Positions 1 to 12,446 of a stretch of 64,000 bases of DNA are shown one piece after another; within the stretch, counting starts at the first letter, position 1; each line of letters begins with the position of its first letter. Source of the DNA: Cristatella mucedo (lineage: Eukaryota > Bryozoa > Phylactolaemata > Cristatellidae). The notes beneath the pieces are model-generated. The model made no database searches. It was not told the DNA's origin and saw only the letters and a program-made list of their open reading frames with translations. The translations under genes and the position numbers were made by a program. The stretch lies in the NCBI GenBank assembly GCA_009760855.2, contig WPIO01000368.1, positions 1 to 64,000 of the forward strand. Direction: 5' to 3'.

Positions 1-2882
1 TTTGGTAAAGTTTGCAGCAGGATCGTTGAAAAAATAAAGACACCTCGATACTGCTCGTTATATCGTGTGATGACTTGCTGCAGATTGCGGCGCCTTGCAT
101 TAGGCCATTCACACTTGGATAGCTTATTTTGCATGAGTTTTAAAGCAGATCGCACAATATCTAGATACTTTAAATCAACCCGTCTAAGAGTGTCATAGCT
201 TTGCAGCAGAGTGCTGCTCCTTGGTTTAAGGCAATCGCTTATGAGTACTCATTTTGGTAAGAGTTTGCAGCAGATCACTGAATATGAAGACACCTCGATA
301 CTGCTCGTTATGTCGTGTCATAACTTGCTGCACGGAGTGGCGTAGCCTTGCATTAAGCTATTCACACTTAAAGAACCTATTTTTGCATGAGATCGCAGTA
401 GCTCGACACAATATCTAGATACTTTAAATCGACCCGTCGAAGTGTGCGGTAGCTTGCAGCATAATGCTGCTGCTTGGCTTAGGCAATTACAAATGAATAA
501 CTCATTACGGTTTAGTTTGCAGCAGATCGCTGAATATAAAGACTACTCGATACCGCTCGTTATAGCGTGTGATAACTTGCTGCAGAGGGAGGTGCCTTGC
601 ATTAGGCCATTCACCCTTGAATAGCTTATTTTGCCATTAGTTCACTGCAGATCGCACAATATCTAGTCACTTTAAATCAACCCGTCAGATCGTGCAGTAG
701 CTTGCAGCAGAGTGCAGCTCCTCGCTTTAGGCAATCGCACTTGAATAACTCATTTCGGTCGAGTTTGCAGCAAATCGCTAAATATAATTACACCTCGATA
801 CTGCTCGTTATAGCCTGTGATAACTTGCTGCAGAGTGCGGCGCCTAGCATTAGGCCATTCACACTTGAATAGCTTATCTTGCATGAGTTCACAGCAGATC
901 GCACAATATCTAAATACTTTAAATCAACCCGCCAGAGCGTGCAGTGGTTTGCAGCATAATGCAGCACCTTGCTTCTGGCAATAGCACTCGAATAACTCAT
1001 TTCGCCCTAGTTTGCAGCAGATCACTGAATATAAAGGCACCTCGATACTACTCGTTATATCGTGTGATGACTTGCTGCAGAGTGCGGTGCCTTGCATTAA
1101 GCCATTCACACTTGAATAGCTTATTTTGCATGAGTTCACAGCAGATCGCACAATATCAAGATGCTTTAAATCCACCCGTTCAAGCGTGCAGGAGATGGCG
1201 GCAGAGTGGGGGGCCTGGTTGTAGGCAATCGCACATAAATAACTCCTGTCGGTTGAGTTTGCAGCAAATCGCTAAATATAAATACACCTCGATGCTGCTC
1301 GTTATAGCGTGTGATAACTTGCTCCAGAGTGAGGTGCCTTGTATTAAGCCATTCACACTTGAATAGCTTATCTTGCATAAATTCAAAGTAGATCGCACAA
1401 TATCTAGATACTTTAAATCAACCCGTCTGAGCGTGCAGTAGCTTGCAGCAGAGTGCAGCTCCTTGCTTTAGGCAATCGCACTTGAATAACTCATTTCGCA
1501 TGAGTTTGCAGCAAATCGCTAAATATAAATACACCTCGATACTGCCCGTTATAGCGTGTGATAACTTGCAGCAAAGTGCGGCGCCTAGCATTAGGCCATT
1601 CACACTTGAATAACCTACTTTGCTTGAGATCGCAGCAGATCGAACAATATCTAGATACTTTAAATCGACCCGTCGAAGCGTGCGGTAGCTTGCAGCATAA
1701 TGCTGCTGCTTGGCTTAGGCAATCGCACATGAATAATTCATTTCGGTTAAGTTTGCAGCAGATCTCTGAATATAAAGGCACGTCGATTCTACTTGTTTTA
1801 TCGTGTAATGACTTGCTGCAGAGTGCGGCGCCTAGCATTAAGCCATTATAATTTGAATAGCTTATTTTGCATAAATTCACAGCAAATCGCACAATATCTA
1901 GATGCTTTAAATCAACCAGTTCAAGCGTGCTGGCGCTGGCGGCAGAGTGCGGCGCCTTGCTGTCGGCATTCGCACATGAATAACTCATTTCGGTTGAGTT
2001 TGCAGCAGATCGCTGAATACAAAGACACCTCGATACTGCTAATTATAGTGTGTGATAACTTGCTGCAGAGTGCGGCGCCTAGCATTAGGCCATTCACACT
2101 TGAATAACCTACTTTGCATGAGATCGCAGCAGATCGCACAATATCTAGATAATTTAAATCAACCCGTCGAAGCGTGAGGTAGCTTGCAGCATAATGCTGC
2201 TTCTTAGCGTAGGCAATCACACATGAATATCTCATTTCGGTTTAGTTCGGAGCATATCGCTAAATATTAAGATACCTCGATACTGCTCGTTATAGCGTGT
2301 GATAACTTGCTGCAGATTGCGGCGCCTTGCATTAGGCCATTCACACTTGAATAGCTTATCTTGCATGAGTTCAAAGCAGATCGCACAATATCTTGATACT
2401 TTAAATCAACCAGTCAGAGCGTGCAGTAGCTTGCAGCAGAGTGCAGCTCATTGGTTTAGGCAGGCGTACTTGAATAACTCAGTTCTCTTCAGTTTGCTGC
2501 AAATCGCTAAATATAAATACACCTCGATACTGCTCGTTATAGTGTGTGATACCTTGCTGCTGACTGCTGCGCCTAGCATTAGGCCATTCACAATTGAATA
2601 ACCTACTTTGCATGAAATCGCAGCAAATCTCACAATATCTAGATACTTTAAATTAACCCGCCTACGCCTGTGGTAGCTTGCACCAGAGTGCAGCACCTTG
2701 CTTTAGGCAACCGCACTTGAATAACTCATTTCGCTTGAGTTTGCAGAAGATAGCTGAATATAAAGGCATCTCAATACTACTCGTTATATCGTGTGGTGAC
2801 TTGCTGCAGAGTGCGGCGCCTTGCATTAAGCCATTCACACTTGAATAGCTTATTGTGCATGACTTCACAGCAGATCGCACAA
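1..2882. repeat. Heterogeneous monomers, left edge
   Basis: About eleven to twelve units with many private changes and no obvious high-identity block. A tail class with CCGTCGAAG followed by GCGGTAGCTTGCAGCATAATG appears at about 430-480, 1,666-1,715 and 2,165-2,215. The first two are 1,236 bp (five units) apart. Another odd tail (GGAGATGGCGGCAGAGTGGGG, near 1,190-1,215) has a relative at about 1,925-1,955. No gene or foreign insertion was seen. Confidence 0.85.
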
Positions 2883-3016
2883 TATCTAGATACTTTAAAA
2901 ACAACCCGTCAAGTCATGCAGTAGCTCGGAGAGGAGCACAGGCCTTGCTTTTTTGCGATCATAATTAAATAACTTATTTCGCTTGAGTTTGCAGCAGATC
3001 GCAAAATATCTAGGTA
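2883..3016. repeat. Half-unit A/B crossover
   Basis: TATCTAGATA at 2,883 is followed by its homologue (TATCTAGGTA) at 3,007, only 124 bp later instead of about 247. The intervening half begins as A (CTTGAGTTTGCAGCAGATCGC) and continues directly as B (AAAATATCTAGGTACTTT). This is the product expected of recombination between homologous positions of A and B, with loss of one half-unit. Confidence 0.85.
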
Positions 3017-5475
3017 CTTTAAATCAACCCGTCAGAGCGTGCAGTAGGTTGCAGCAGTGTGCATCTCCTTGCTGCTTTAGGCAATCGCACTTAAATAACT
3101 CATTTCGCTTGAGTTAGCAGCAGATCGCTGCATATAAAGACACCTCGATACTACTCGTTATATCGTGTGATAACTTGCTGCAGAGTGCTGTGCCTTGCAT
3201 TAGGCCATTAACACTTGACATGCTTTATTTGCATGAGTCCACTGCAGATCGCACAATATCTAAATACTTTAAACCAACCCGTCAGAGCGTGCAGTAGCTT
3301 GCAGCAGTGTGCATCTCCTTTCTTTAGGCAATCGCACTTAAATAACTCATTTCGCTTGAGTTTGCAGCAGATCGCTGAATGTAAAGATACTTCGATACTG
3401 CTCGTTATATCGTGTGATAACATGCTGCAGATTACGGCGCCTTGCATTAGGCCATTCACACTTGTATAGCTTATTTTGCATGACTTCACTGCAGATCCCA
3501 TTATATCTAGATACTTTAAATCAACCCGTCAAGTCATGCAGTCGCTCGGAGAGGAGTGCAGGCCTTGCTTTAGGCAATCGCAATTGAATAACTCATTTCG
3601 CTTGAGTGTCCAGCAGATCGCAGAATATGAAGACACTTCGATACTGCTCGTTATATCGTTTGATAACATGCTACAGATTACGGCGCCTTGCATTAGGCCA
3701 TTCACACTTGAATAGCTTATTTTGCATGAGTTCACAGCAGATCGCACAATATCTAGATACTTTAAAAACAACCCGTCAAGTCATGCAGTAGCTCGGAGAG
3801 GAGTTCAGGCCTTGCTTTAGGCAATCGCACTTAAATAACTCATTTCGGTTGAGTTTGCAGCCAATCGCTAAATAAAAATACACCTCGATACTGCTCGTTA
3901 TAGCCTGTGATAACTTGCTGCAGAGTGCTGGGCCTTGCATTAGGCCATTCATACATTAATAGCTTATTCTGCATGAGTTCACTGCAGATCTCACAATATC
4001 TAGATACTTTAAATCAACCCGTCTAAGCCTGCGGTAGCTTGCAGCAGAGTGCACGTCCTTGGTTTAGGCAATCGCACATGAATAATTCATTTCGGTTAAG
4101 TTTGCAGCAGATCGCTGAATATAAAGACACCTCGATACTGCTCGTTATAGTGGGCGATAGCTTGCTGCAGAGTGCGGTGCCTAGCATTAGGCCATTCACA
4201 CTTAACTAACCTACTTTGCATGAGATCGCAGCAGATTGCACAATATCTAGATACTTAAAATCAACCGGTCTAAGCATGCTGTAGCTCGGAGCAGAGTGCA
4301 GGCCTTGCTCTAGGCAATCGCACTTGAATAACTTATTTCGCTTGTGTTTGCAGCAGATCGCAGAATATGAAGACACCTCGATACAGCTCGTTTTAGCGTG
4401 TGACAACTTGCTACAGAGTGAGGCGCCTTGCATTAAGCCATTCACACTTGAATAGCTTATTTTGCATGAGTTCACAGCAGATCGCACAACATCTAGATAC
4501 TTAAAATCAACCCGCCAGAGCGTGCAGTAGTTTGCAGCATAATGCAGCGCTTTGCTTCAGGCAATCGCACTTGAATAACTCATTTCGCTTGAGTTTGCAG
4601 CTGATTGCTGAATATAAAGACACCTCGATACTGGTCGTTATAGTGTGCGATAGCTTGGTGCAGAGTGCGGTGCCTACCATTAGGCCATTCACAATTAACT
4701 AACCTACTTCGCATGAGATCGCAGCAGATTGCACAATATCTAGATACTTTAAATCAACCCGTCAAGTCATGCAGTCGCTCGGAGAGGAGTGCAGGCCTTG
4801 CTTTCGGCAATCGTACGTAAATAACTCATTTTGGTTGAGTTTGCAGCAGATCGCTGAATATAAAGACACCTCGATACTGCTCGTAATATCGTGTGATAAC
4901 TTGCTGCAGATTGCGGCGCCTTGCATTAGGCCATTAAAAATTGAATAACCTATTTTGCATGAGATAGCAGATGATCACACAATGTCTAGATACTTTAAAT
5001 CAACCCGTCAGAGCGTGCAGTAGCTAAAAGCAGAGTGAAACTCCTTGCTTTAGGCAATTGCACTTGAATAACTCATTTCGCTTGAGTTCGCAGAAGATCG
5101 TTGAATATTAAGTCACCTCGATACTAGTCGTTATATCGTGTGATGACTTGCTGCAGAGTGCTGATCCTTGCATTAAGCCATTTACACTTGAATAGCTGAT
5201 TTTGCATTAGTCTACCGCAGATCGCACAATATCTAGATACTTTAAATTGACCCGTCAAGTCATGCAGTCGCTCAGAGAGCAGTGCAGGCCTTGTTTTAGG
5301 ATATCGCACTGGAAAAACTCATTTCGCTTGAGTTTGCGGGCAGATCGCAGAATAAAAAGACACTTCGGTACTGCTCGTGCTAGCCTGTGATAACTTGATG
5401 CAGATTGCGGCGCCTTGCATAGGGCCATTCACACTTGAATAGCCGATTTTGCTTTGTCTACAGCAGATCGCACAA
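3017..5475. repeat. Diverged monomer array
   Basis: About ten units of normal length. Tail classes alternate between CAAGTCATGCAGTCGCTCGG, CAGAGCGTGCAGTAG and CTAAGCATGC types. Early examples of the CACTTAACTAACC opening of B appear near 4,200 and 4,690, and of the GATAGCAGATGATCACAC variant near 4,970. These become regular members of the higher-order repeat further right. No coding or RNA gene was seen. Confidence 0.85.
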
Positions 5476-6075
5476 TATCTAGATACTTTAAATCAACTTT
5501 TAATCAAGTCAGGGTCCGTCTAAACCATGCGGTAGCTTGGAGCATCGCAGTGCAGCTCCTTGGTTTAGGCAAACGCACTTGAATAACTAATTTCGCTTAA
5601 GTTTTCAGTAGATCGCGGAATATAAAGACACCTCGATACTGCTCGTTATATCGTGTGATAACTTGCTGCAGATTGTGGCGCCTTGCATTAGGCCATTCAC
5701 ACTTGAATAGCTTATTTAACATGAGAACTTCACAGCAGATCGCCATTCACACAAAATCTAGATACTTTAAATCAACCCGTCACCGCGCGGTAGCTTGAAG
5801 CAGTAGCTCCCGGTGCATCAGAGTGCAGCTCCTTGCTTTAGGCAATCGCACTAGAATAACTCATTTCGCTTGAGTTCGCAGCAGATCGCTGAATATTAAG
5901 ACACCTCGATACTACTCGTTATATCGTGTGATGACTTGCTGCAGAGTGCAGCGCCTAGCAGTAGGCCATTCACACTTGAATAGCCATTTGACTTGCTGCA
6001 GAGTGCTGATCCTTGGATTAAGCCATTCACACTTAACTAACCTACTTTGCATGAGATCGCAGCAGATTGCACAAT
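5476..6075. repeat. Scrambled monomers with insertions and a partial unit
   Basis: Landmark spacings here are abnormal: about 279 bp (5,476 to ~5,755) and then about 320 bp (~5,755 to 6,075). There is extra sequence around CTTTTAATCAAGTCAGGGTC (~5,497-5,516). Near 5,700-5,760 GAGAACTTCACAGC and GCCATTCACACAAAATC show local insertions. A rearranged tail with AGCAGTAGCTCCCGGTGC lies near 5,790-5,815. At about 5,978-6,000 a B start (CACACTTGAATAGCC) jumps to an A end (ATTTGACTTGCTGCAGAG), and then B starts again. The pieces are nearly all satellite-derived. Confidence 0.8.
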
Positions 6076-9000
6076 ATCTAGATACTTTAAATCAACCCGT
6101 CAAGTCATGCAGTCGCTCGGAGAGGAGTGCAGGCCTTGCTTTAGGCAATCGCACATAAATAACTCATTTCGGTCGAGTTTGCAGCAGATTGCTGAATATA
6201 AAGACACCTCGATACTGCTCGTTATATCGTGTAAAACTTGCTGCAGATTGAGGCGCCTTGCATTAGGCTATTTAAAATTGAATAACCTATTTTGCATGAG
6301 ATGGCAGATGATCACACAATATCTAGATACTTTAAATCAACCCGTCAGAGCGTGCAGTAGCTAAAAGCAGTGTGCAGCTCCTTGCTCTAGGCAATTGCAC
6401 TTGAATAACTCATTTCGCTTAAGTTTGCAGCAGATCGCTGTATATAGACACCTCGATACTACTCGTTATATCGTGTGATGACTTGCTGCAGACTGTGGCG
6501 CCTAGCATTAGGTAGTTTCACTCGTGAATAACCTACTTTGCAGGACTTCACAGCAGATCGCACAATATCTAGATACTTTAAATCAACCCGTCAAGTCATG
6601 CAGTCGCTCGGAGAGGAGTGCAGGCCTTGCTTTAGGCAATCGCACTTGAATAACTTATTTCGCTTGTGTTTGCAGCAGATCGCAGAATATGAAGACACCT
6701 CGATACTGCTCGTTATAGCGTGAGACAACTTGCTACAGAGTGAGGCGCCTTGCATTAGGCCATTCACACTGGAATAGCTTATCTTGCATGAGTTCACAGC
6801 AGATCGCACATTATCTAGATACTTTAATTACACCCGCCAGAGCGTGCAGTAGTTTGCAGCAGAGTGCAGCTCCTTGCTTTAGGCAATCGCACATGAATAC
6901 CACATTTCGGTTAAGTTTGATGCAGATCGCTGGATATAACGACACCTCGATACGGCTCGTTATATCGTGTGATAACTTGCTGCAGAGTGCTGATCCTTGC
7001 ATTAAGCAATTCACACTTGAATAGCTGATTTTGCATGAATCTACAGTAGATCACACAATATCTAGATACTTTAATTCAACCCGCCAGTGTGTGCAGTAGT
7101 TTGCAGCATAATGCAGTGCCATGCTTCAGGCAATCGCACTTGAATAACTCATTTTGCGTGAGTTTGCAGCAGATCGCTGAATATAAAGACACCTCGATAC
7201 TACCCGTTATATTGTGTGAGTACTTGCTGCAGAGTGCGGCGCCTAGCATTAGGTAGTTCACTCGTGAATAACCTACTTTGCAGGACTTCACAGCAGATCG
7301 CACAATATCTAGATACTTTAAATCAACCTGTCAAGTCATGCAGTCTCTCGGAGAGCAGTGCAGGCCTTGTTTTAGGCAATCGCACTGGAATAACTCATTT
7401 CGCTTGAGTTTGCGGGCAGATCGCAGATTATAAAGACACTTCAATTCTGCTCGTTGTAGGGTGTGATAACTTGCTGCAGAGTGGGGCGCCTTGCATTAAG
7501 CCATTCACACTTGAATAACCTACTTTACATGAGATCGCAGCAGATTGCACAATATCTAGATACTTTTAAATCAACCCGTCTAACCGTGCGGTAGCTTGAA
7601 GCAGAGTGCAGCTCCTTAGTTTAGGCAAACGCACTAGAATAACTCATTTCTCTTAAGTTTGCAGCAGATCGCGGAATATAAAGACACCTCGATACTGCTC
7701 GTTATAACGTGTGATAACTTGTTGCAGAGTGAGGCGCCTTGCATTAGGCCATTTACACTTGAATAGCTTATCTTCCAAGAGTTCACAGCAGATCGCACAA
7801 AATCTAGATACTTTAAATCAACCCGTCAAGGCATGCAGTAGCCCGGAGCACAGTGCTGGCCTTACTTAAGGCAATCGCACTTGAATAACTCATTTCGCTC
7901 AAGTTTGCCGCACATTGCGGAATATAAAGACACCTTGCTACTACTCGTTATAGCGTGTGATAACTTGCTGCAGAGTGCGTCGCCTAGCATTAGGCCATTG
8001 AAAATTGAATAACCAATTTTGCGTGAGATGGCAGCAGATCACACAATATCTAGATACTTTAAATCAACCCGTCAGAGCATGCTGCAGCTTGCATCAGAGT
8101 GCAGCTCCTTGCTTTAGGCAATCGCACTAGAATAACTCATTTCGCTTGAGTTCGCAGCAGATCGCTGAATATTAAGACACCTCGATACTACTCGATATGT
8201 CGTTTGATGACTTGCTGCAGAGTGCTGATCCTTGGATTAAGCCATTCACACTTGAATAGCTGATTTTGCATTAGTCTACAGCAGATCGCACAATATCTAG
8301 ATACTTTAAATCAACCCGCCAGTGTGTGCAGTAGTTTTTAGCATAATGCAGTGCCTTGCTTCAGGCAATCGCACTTGAATAACTCATTTCGCTTGAGTTT
8401 GCAGATGATCGCTAAATATAAAGACACCTCGATACTGCTCGTTATAAAGAGCGATCGCTTGTTGCAGAGTGCGGTGCGTAGCATTAGGCCATTCACACTT
8501 AACTAACCTACTTTGCAGGACTTCACAGCAGATCGCACAATATCTAGATACTTTAAATCAACCTGTCAAGTCATGCAGTCGCTCGGAGAGCAGTGCAGGC
8601 CTTGTTTTAGGCAGTCGCACTGTAATAACTCATTTCGCTTGAGTTTGGGGGCAGATCGCAGAATATATAGAAACTTCGATACTGCTCGTTATAGCGTGTG
8701 ATAACTTGCTGCAGAGTGGGGCACCTTGCATTAAGCCATTCACATTTAAATAGCTTTACTTGCATGAGTTCCCAGCAGATCGCACAATATCTAGATACTT
8801 TAAAATCAACCCGTCAAGCATGCAGTAGCCCTTGAAGCAGAGTGCAGCTCCATGGTTTAGGTAAACCCACTTGAATAACTCATTTCGCTTAAGTTTGCAG
8901 CAGATCGCGGAATATAAAGACACCTCGATACTGCTCGTTATAACGTGTGATGACTTGCTGCAGAGTGCGGCGCCTAGCATTAGGTAGTTCACTCGTGAAT

Positions 9001-10011
9001 ATCCTTCTTTGCAGGATTTCACAGCAGATCGCACAAAATCTAGATACTTTAAATCAACTCGTCAGAGCGTGCAGCTTTTGGTGCAGAGTGCAGCTCCTTG
9101 GTTTAGGCAAACGCACTTGAATAACTCATTTCGCTTGAGTTTGCAGCAGATCGCTGAATATTAAGACACCTCGATACTACTCGTTATATCGTGTGATGAC
9201 TTGCTGCAGATTGCGGCGCCTAGCATTAGGCCATTCACACTTGAATAGCTTATTTTGCATGAGATCACAGCAGATCACACAATATCTAGATACTTTAAAT
9301 CAATCAGTCAGTGCGTGCAGCAGCTTGCATCAGAGTGCAGCTCCTTGCTTTAGGCAATCGCACTTGAATAACTCATTTCGCTTGAGTTCGCAGCAGATCG
9401 CTGAATATTAAGACACCTCGATACTACTCGTTATATCGTGTGATGACTTGCTGCAGAGTGCGGTGCCTAGCATTACCCCATTCACACTTAACTAACCTAC
9501 TTTGCATGAAATCGCAGCAGTTTGCACAATATCTAGATACTTTAAATCAACCCGTCAAGTCATGCAGTCGCTCGGAGAGGAGTGCAGGCCTTGCTTTAGG
9601 CAATCGCACTGGAATAACTCATTTTGCTTGAGTTTGCAGAAATCGCTAAATATAAAGACACCTCGATACTACTCGTTATATCGTGTGATAACTTGCTGCA
9701 GTGTGCTAATCCTAGCATTAGGCCATTCACACTTGAATACCTACTTTGCATGACTTCACAGCAGATCGCACAATATCTACTTTAAATCAACCCGTCAGAG
9801 CGTGCAGTAGCTAAAAGCAGAGTGCAGCTCCTTGCTTTAGGCAATTGCACTTGAAAAACTCATTTCACTTGAGTTAGCAGCAGATCGCTGAATATTAAGA
9901 CACCTCGAAACTACTCGTTATATCGTGTGATGACATGCTGCAGAGTGCAGCGCCTAGCATTAGGTAGTTCACTCGTGAATAACCTACTTTGCATGAGATC
10001 GCAGCAGATCG
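6076..10011. repeat. Monomer array with early higher-order pattern
   Basis: About sixteen units. A recognisable run starts with the GTTCACTCGTG-type B at 7,256. It continues with the CTTTTAAATC/CTAACCGTGCGG type (~7,560), the CTTCCAAGAG type (~7,770), the TTTTGCGTGAGATGG type (~8,020), the GCTGATTTTGC type (~8,265), and a unit near 8,495 that fuses the CTTAACTAACC opening to the GCAGGACTTCAC continuation. This is the seven-type order with its last members merged. No gene was seen. Confidence 0.8.
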
Positions 10012-10208
10012 CACAATAGCCTTGCTTTAGGCAAACGCACTTGAATAACTTATTTAGCTTCAGTTTGCGGGCAGATCGCAGAATATGAAGACACCTCGAT
10101 ACTGCTTGTTATAGCGTGTGACAACTTGCTGCAGAGTGGGGCGCCTTGCATTAAGCCATTCACACTTGAATAACCTACTTTGCATGAGATCGCAGCAGAT
10201 TGCACAAT
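10012..10208. repeat. Truncated monomer (~54 bp lost from half B)
   Basis: At 10,012-10,025 the B box stops after CACAATA and continues directly as GCCTTGCTTTAGGC, the start of the next half A. The B sequence from the palindrome to the end of the tail is missing, so the distance to the next box is about 192 bp. Confidence 0.85.
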
Positions 10209-10453
10209 ATCTAGATACTTTAAATCAACCCGTAAAGTCATGCAGTCGCTCGGAGAGGAGTGTAGGCCTTGCTTTAGGCAATCGCACTTGAATAACTCAT
10301 TTCGCTTAAGTTTGCAGCAGATCGCGGAATATAAAGACACCTCGATACTGCTCGTTATAGTGTGTGATAACTTGCTGCAGAGTGCGGCGCCTTGCATTAG
10401 GCCATTTACACTTGAATAGCTTATCTTGCATGAGTTCACAGCAGATCGCACAA

Positions 10454-10505
10454 TATCTAGAATTGAATAACCTATTTTGCGTGAGATGGCAGCAGATCAC
10501 ACAAT
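10454..10505. repeat. Very short rearranged unit (51-bp spacing)
   Basis: Box starts at 10,454 and 10,505 are only 51 bp apart. After TATCTAGAA the sequence resumes at TTGAATAACCTATTTTGCG, inside the first part of another half B. This is equivalent to loss of about 195 bp from a normal unit, with an AAT shared at the joint. Confidence 0.85.
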
Positions 10506-11460
10506 ATCTAGATACTTTAAATCAACCCGTCAGAGCATGCAGCAGCTTGCATCAGAGTGCAGCTCCTTGCTTTAGGCAATTGCACTTGAATAACTTATTT
10601 CGCTTGAGTTCGCAGCAGATCGCTGAATATTAAGACACCTCGATACTACTCGTTATATCGTGTGATGACTTGCTGCAGAGTGCTGATCCTTGCATTAAGC
10701 CATTCACACTTGAATAGCTGATTTTGCATTAATCTACAGCAGATCGCACAATATCTAGATACTTTAAATCAACCCGTCAAGTCATGCAGTCGTTCGCAGC
10801 AGAATGCAGCGCCTTGCTTCAGGCAATCGCACTTGAATAACTCATTTCGCTTGAGTTTGCAGCAGATCGCTGAATATAAAGACACCTCGATACTGCTCGT
10901 TACAGTGTGCGATAGCTTGCTGCAGAGTGCTGTGCCTAGCATTAGGTAGTTCACTCGTGAATAACCTACTTTGCAGGACTTCACAGCAGATCGCACAATA
11001 TCTAGATACTTTAAATCAACCCGTCAAGTCATGCAGTCGCTCGGAGAGCAGTGCAGGCCTTGTTTTAGGCAATCGCACTGGAATAACTCATTTCGCTTGA
11101 GTTTGCGGGCAGATCGCAGAATATAAAGACACCTCGATACTGCTCGTTATAGCGTGTGATAACTTGCTGCAGAGTGGGGCGCCTTGCATTAAGCCATTCA
11201 CACTTGAATAACCTACTTTACATGAGATCGCAGCAGATTGCACAATATCTAGATACTTTTAAATCAACCCGTCTAACCGTGCGGTAGCTTGAAGCAGAGT
11301 GCAGCTCCTTGGTTTAGGCAAACGCACTTGGATAACTCATTTCGCTTAAGTTTGCAGCAGATCACGGAATATAAAGACACCTCGATACTGCTCGTTATAA
11401 CGTGTGATAACTTGTTGCAGAGTGGGGCGCCTTGCATTAGGCCATTCACACTTGAATAGC
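10506..11460. repeat. Monomer array leading into the 4-monomer duplication
   Basis: Four units of normal length, including a GTTCACTCGTG-type B near 10,950 and a CTTTTAAATC/CTAACCGTGCGG type near 11,255-11,285. This is the first two types of the seven-type order. No other feature was seen. Confidence 0.8.
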
Positions 11461-12446
11461 TTTACTTGCATGAGTTCCCAGCAGATCGCACAATATCTAG
11501 ATACTTAAAATCAACCGGTCAAGGCATGCAGTAGCCCGGTGCAGAGTGCTGGCCTTACTTAAGGCAATCGCACTTGAATAACTAATTTCGCTTAAGTTTG
11601 CAGCAGATCGCGGAATATAAAGACACCTTGCTACTACTCGTTATAGCGTGTGATAACTTGCTGCAGAGTGCGTCTCCTAGCATTAGGCCATTAACATTTT
11701 AATAACCTATTTTGCATGAGATCGCAGCAGATCACACAATATCTAGATACTTTAAATCAATCAGTCAGTGCGTGCAGCAGCTTGCATCAGAGTGCAGCTC
11801 CTTGCTTTAGGCAATCGTACTTGAATAACTCATTTCGCTTAAGTTCGAAGCAGATCGCTGAATATTAAGACACCTCGATACTACTCGTTAAATCGTGTGA
11901 TGACTTGCTGCAGATTGCAGCGCCTAGCAGTAGGCCATTCACACTTAACTAACCTACTTTGCAGGATATCGCAGAAGTTTTCACAATATCTAGATACTTT
12001 GAATCAACCCGTCAAGTCATGCAGTCTCTCGGAGAGGAGTGCAGGCCTTGCTTTAGGCAATCGCACTGGAATAACGCATTTCGCTTGAGTTTGCAGCAGA
12101 TCCCAGAATGTAAAGAAACTTCGATACTGCTCAATATAGCGTGTGATGACTTGCTGCAGATTGCAGCGCCTTGCATTAGGCCATTCACACTTGAATAGCT
12201 TATCTTGCATGAGTTCAAAGCAGATCGCACAATATCTACATACTTTAAATCAACCAGCCAGAGCGTGGAGTAGATTGCAGCATAATGCAGCTCCTACATT
12301 CAGGCAATCATACTTGAATAACTCATTTTGCTTGAGTTTGCAGCAAATCGCTAAATATAAAGACACCTCGATACTGCTCGTTATAGCGTGTGATAACTTG
12401 CTGCAGAGTGGGGCACCTTGCATTAAGCCATTCACATTTAAATAGC
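11461..12446. repeat. 4-monomer block, tandem copy 1 (986 bp)
   Basis: This block repeats immediately downstream at an exact offset of 986 bp. Diagnostic sequences shared by both copies are TTTACTTGCATGAGTTCCC at the start, GGCATGCAGTAGCCCGGTGC, TAACATTTTAATAACC, and a unit that reads GCAGGATATCGCAGAAG where others read GAGATCGCAGCAG. The copies differ by scattered substitutions only. Confidence 0.9.

Noticed and set aside
1491-1988. Longest open frame (165 codons, minus strand) and about 250 other open frames of 60-160 codons on both strands
   Set aside because: All lie in the satellite and encode variants of the same few peptides fixed by the repeat period. They overlap heavily on opposite strands, and I see no domain, signal peptide or promoter context. 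They follow from the unit being a multiple of three.
5497-5516. Possible foreign insertion (CTTTTAATCAAGTCAGGGTC)
   Set aside because: It is too short and resembles local satellite wording (TTTAAATCAACC, GTCAAGTCA). A local duplication with errors explains it better than a mobile element.
7247-7265. GTTCACTCGTG opening of type-1 half B as an inserted sequence
   Set aside because: It replaces the usual CCATTCACACTTG at the same position with almost the same length. It is a divergent monomer type, not an insertion.
10040-10080. CENP-B-box-like sequence in half A of units with the GCGGGCAGATCG variant (TTCGCTTGAGTTTGCGGG form)
   Set aside because: The CENP-B core pattern needs TTCG, four bases, A, two bases, then CGGG. 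Here CGGG lies three bases too far, and only some units carry it. I do not call it a CENP-B box.
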